NCBI GenBank assembly: GCA_049316905.1 | Contig: JBMOJH010000143.1 | Location: 1 to 6,512, forward strand | DNA: 6,512 bases | Origin: CAIPVR01 sp049316905 | Lineage (GTDB): Bacteria; Actinomycetota; Acidimicrobiia; Acidimicrobiales; Microtrichaceae | Reading direction: 5' to 3' | Part shown: positions 5,094 through 6,512 of the stretch, piece after piece | How the letters are laid out: each line of letters opens with the position of its first letter | How positions within the stretch are numbered: the stretch's first letter is position 1 | Position numbers and translations under genes: made by a program | The notes under the pieces: generated by a model | The model's database searches: none | The model's input: only the letters and a program-made list of their open reading frames with translations | What the model was told of the DNA's origin: nothing

Positions 5094-6071
5094 TCAGTCG
5101 ACGGTCAGCAGGACCTTGCCCACGTTGGCGTCGGCCGCCACGTACTCGTGGGCCTCGGCCACCTGCGCCAGCGGGAGGCGGCGGTCGATCACGGGCCGGA
5201 GCACGCCGGACTCGAACAGCGGGACCAGGTCGTGGGCACACCGCCGGGTGACCGCGATCTTCCCCTCGAGCGGCCGGCCCCGCAGGACCGTGCCGATCCA
5301 CTGCACCCGCTTGCGCAGCAGCTCCCCCGCCGGCACCTCGGCGCGACCGCCGCCCATCACGCCCACCTGCAGGATCCGCCCGCCCACCGCCGCCGCCGCG
5401 ATGTTGCGGGCGACGTAGTCGCCGCCGACCGTGTCGAGCACCACGTCGACCCCTGCGCCACCGGTGACCTCGCGGAGCACCTCCACGAAGTCCTGCTCGT
5501 GGCGGTCCACCACCACGTCGGCCCCGAGGTCGCGGCACGCCGCCACCTTCGCCGTGGAGCACGTCACCGCCACCCGGGCGCCCACCGCCCGGGCCAGCTG
5601 GATGGCCGCCGTGCCCACCCCGCTCGCCCCGGCGTGCACGAGCGCCCACCCACCGGCGGTGAGCCCGCCCTGCAGGACCAGCGCGTCGTAGGCGGTGATG
5701 AACACCTCGGGCACCGCGCCCGCCGCCGGCAGGCCCACGGCGTCGGGGACCGGCATCACCTGACGCTCGTGGACCGTCAGCCGCTCCGCGTAGGCGCCGC
5801 CGCCGACGATGCCCATCACCGCCTCGCCCACCCGGGACGGGTCGACCCGCTCCCCCACCGCGGCGACGGTTCCCGCGAACTCCAGGCCGGGGATCTCGTG
5901 GGCCATCGGCGGGCCGGGGTAGAGCCCCATCCGCTGGAGGAGGTCGGCCCGGTTCACGGCCGTGGCGGCCACGTCGACGAGCAGCTCCTCGGGGCCCGGC
6001 TCCGGGTCGGGCACCTCCCGGAGCGTCAGCACCTCCGGACCGCCGTAGGACTCGAGCACCACCGCGCGCAT
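5094..6071 (-). CDS. NAD(P)H:quinone oxidoreductase, zinc-free MDR family (PIG3/Qor-like)
   Basis: Protein of 325 aa, the normal length for quinone oxidoreductase-type medium-chain dehydrogenases. The N-terminal GroES-like domain includes the family mark AVNRADLLQR (38-47). It has PGLEFAG where zinc alcohol dehydrogenases carry a GHE motif, and no catalytic zinc cysteine or histidine ligands, so it should be zinc-independent. The Rossmann cofactor domain begins at HAGASGVGTAAIQLA (146-160), the glycine-rich dinucleotide loop. The best family match is the PIG3 (TP53I3) type, which reduces quinones with NADPH. The physiological substrate is unknown, and annotation as a generic zinc-binding dehydrogenase would mislead about metal content. 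The ATG at 6071 gives the standard MRAVVLESYGGPEVL start. A TACCGT box 7 nt upstream suggests a leaderless transcript. It is convergent with the cyclase gene and divergent from the DUF971 gene. Confidence 0.93.
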   Translation of the reverse strand: MRAVVLESYGGPEVLTLREVPDPEPGPEELLVDVAATAVNRADLLQRMGLYPGPPMAHEIPGLEFAGTVAAVGERVDPSRVGEAVMGIVGGGAYAERLTVHERQVMPVPDAVGLPAAGAVPEVFITAYDALVLQGGLTAGGWALVHAGASGVGTAAIQLARAVGARVAVTCSTAKVAACRDLGADVVVDRHEQDFVEVLREVTGGAGVDVVLDTVGGDYVARNIAAAAVGGRILQVGVMGGGRAEVPAGELLRKRVQWIGTVLRGRPLEGKIAVTRRCAHDLVPLFESGVLRPVIDRRLPLAQVAEAHEYVAADANVGKVLLTVD

Positions 6072-6078
6072 GGGCGGA

Positions 6079-6084
6079 ACGGTA
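6079..6084 (-). promoter_or_regulatory. Candidate -10 box for the quinone oxidoreductase gene (leaderless)
   Basis: On the minus strand, TACCGT ends 7 nt before the ATG at 6071. No ribosome binding site lies between (TCCGCCC), so the transcript probably starts at the ATG. The -35 region falls inside the divergent gene's start and is not recognisable. Confidence 0.4.
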
Positions 6085-6094
6085 GCGGTGCTGG

Positions 6095-6100
6095 CAGGAT
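6095..6100 (+). promoter_or_regulatory. Candidate -10 box for the DUF971 gene (leaderless)
   Basis: CAGGAT ends 6 nt before the GTG at 6107, a spacing that suits leaderless transcription. It lacks the first T of TAnnnT, so it is weaker than the other boxes. The whole intergenic region is 35 bp and must hold both divergent promoters. Confidence 0.3.
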
Positions 6101-6106
6101 GCGCCC

Positions 6107-6472
6107 GTGTCCGACCGCCCCGCCCGCGCCCCCGAGGTGTCCGCCATCACCGTCGACCGCGGCGCGATGGAACTCCGGCTCGGTTACGACGACGGAACGG
6201 AGGGCTCGATCGGACTGGTGGCGCTCCGCCTGGCCTGCCCGTGCGCCGGGTGCCGGGCCGCCCGCCAACGGGGCGTCGAGCCCTGGCCGCCGGCGGGCCG
6301 GGCCGAGCCCGAACCGCTGTCGGTCACCGATGCCGAGGTGGTCGGTGCGTGGGGCCTCGGCATCACCTGGAACGACGGGCACACCACGGGCATCTACCCC
6401 TTCGACTCCCTGCACCGCTGGATCACGGTCGGCGACCCCGGGTTCGCCCCCGACTCGGGACTCGGGGGCTGA
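6107..6472 (+). CDS. DUF971 / gamma-butyrobetaine hydroxylase-like N-terminal domain protein
   Basis: Protein of 121 aa consisting of a single domain. The core fits the GBBH-like N-terminal family (DUF971): LGYDDGTEGSIG, then LRLACPCAGCR with C44, C46 and C49, then TWNDGHTTGIYPFDSL with H92. In human gamma-butyrobetaine hydroxylase the equivalent three cysteines and one histidine bind structural zinc, so this protein probably binds zinc too. The catalytic oxygenase domain is absent, so it is not a hydroxylase. Stand-alone DUF971 proteins have no settled function; the domain is also found fused to Mrp/HCF101-type iron-sulfur carriers, which hints at a metal or Fe-S link. The GTG at 6107 is the likely start and gives an N-terminal tail of about 10 residues before the domain. 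The gene is divergent from the quinone oxidoreductase. Confidence 0.85.
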   Translation: MSDRPARAPEVSAITVDRGAMELRLGYDDGTEGSIGLVALRLACPCAGCRAARQRGVEPWPPAGRAEPEPLSVTDAEVVGAWGLGITWNDGHTTGIYPFDSLHRWITVGDPGFAPDSGLGG

Positions 6473-6512
6473 CGTGGCGGCGGTCGGCGCTGTCATGAGA
6501 GGTGACGGGTCG

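Noticed and set aside
6473..6512. Start of another gene (ATG at 6495 or GTG at 6502) and the GTCA-N7-TGAC dyad (6492-6506)
   Set aside because: Only a few codons are inside the window, no ribosome binding site or promoter settles a start, and a 4-bp dyad is expected by chance.

Overview
The window is a chromosomal segment of a very GC-rich bacterium with strongly GC3-biased codons. It most likely comes from Actinomycetota. The evidence is a HAD-IB/PlsC fusion enzyme, a class III adenylyl cyclase with an Rv1264-like N-terminus, promoters that suggest leaderless genes, and above all a candidate 6C-type small RNA. The exact class (possibly Acidimicrobiia) cannot be fixed from the sequence alone. 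No mobile element, tRNA, rRNA or CRISPR array is visible.

Layout from left to right. (1) The last 13 codons of a plus-strand gene (1-42) converge on (2) a minus-strand bifunctional HAD-IB phosphatase/1-acylglycerol-3-phosphate acyltransferase (57-1520). (3) A gap of about 220 bp between this gene and a divergent LysR-type regulator holds the most interesting element. On the minus strand it has a good sigma70-type promoter (TTGACC-N17-TATCGT), three successive perfect inverted repeats whose loops are runs of 6-9 C, and a terminator-like final hairpin followed by TTTT. This matches the architecture of actinobacterial 6C small RNAs. (4) The lysR gene (1740-2654) is followed by (5) citrate synthase gltA (2794-4059) and, 19 bp later, (6) a class III adenylyl cyclase (4079-5053), probably cotranscribed with gltA. 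(7) A minus-strand PIG3-type quinone oxidoreductase (5094-6071) converges on the cyclase and is divergent, across 35 bp, from (8) a small DUF971/GBBH-like zinc-domain protein (6107-6472). The last 40 bp hold nothing that can be called.

How it fits together. The protein genes are mostly housekeeping: phospholipid synthesis, TCA cycle entry, cAMP signalling and a redox enzyme. The two less ordinary points are the C-loop sRNA, which sits beside a HAD-IB gene and under a possible LysR operator, and the gltA-cyclase pair, which places cAMP synthesis beside the first committed enzyme of the TCA cycle. Several genes show a TAnnnT hexamer 7-8 nt before the start codon, which suggests leaderless transcripts.
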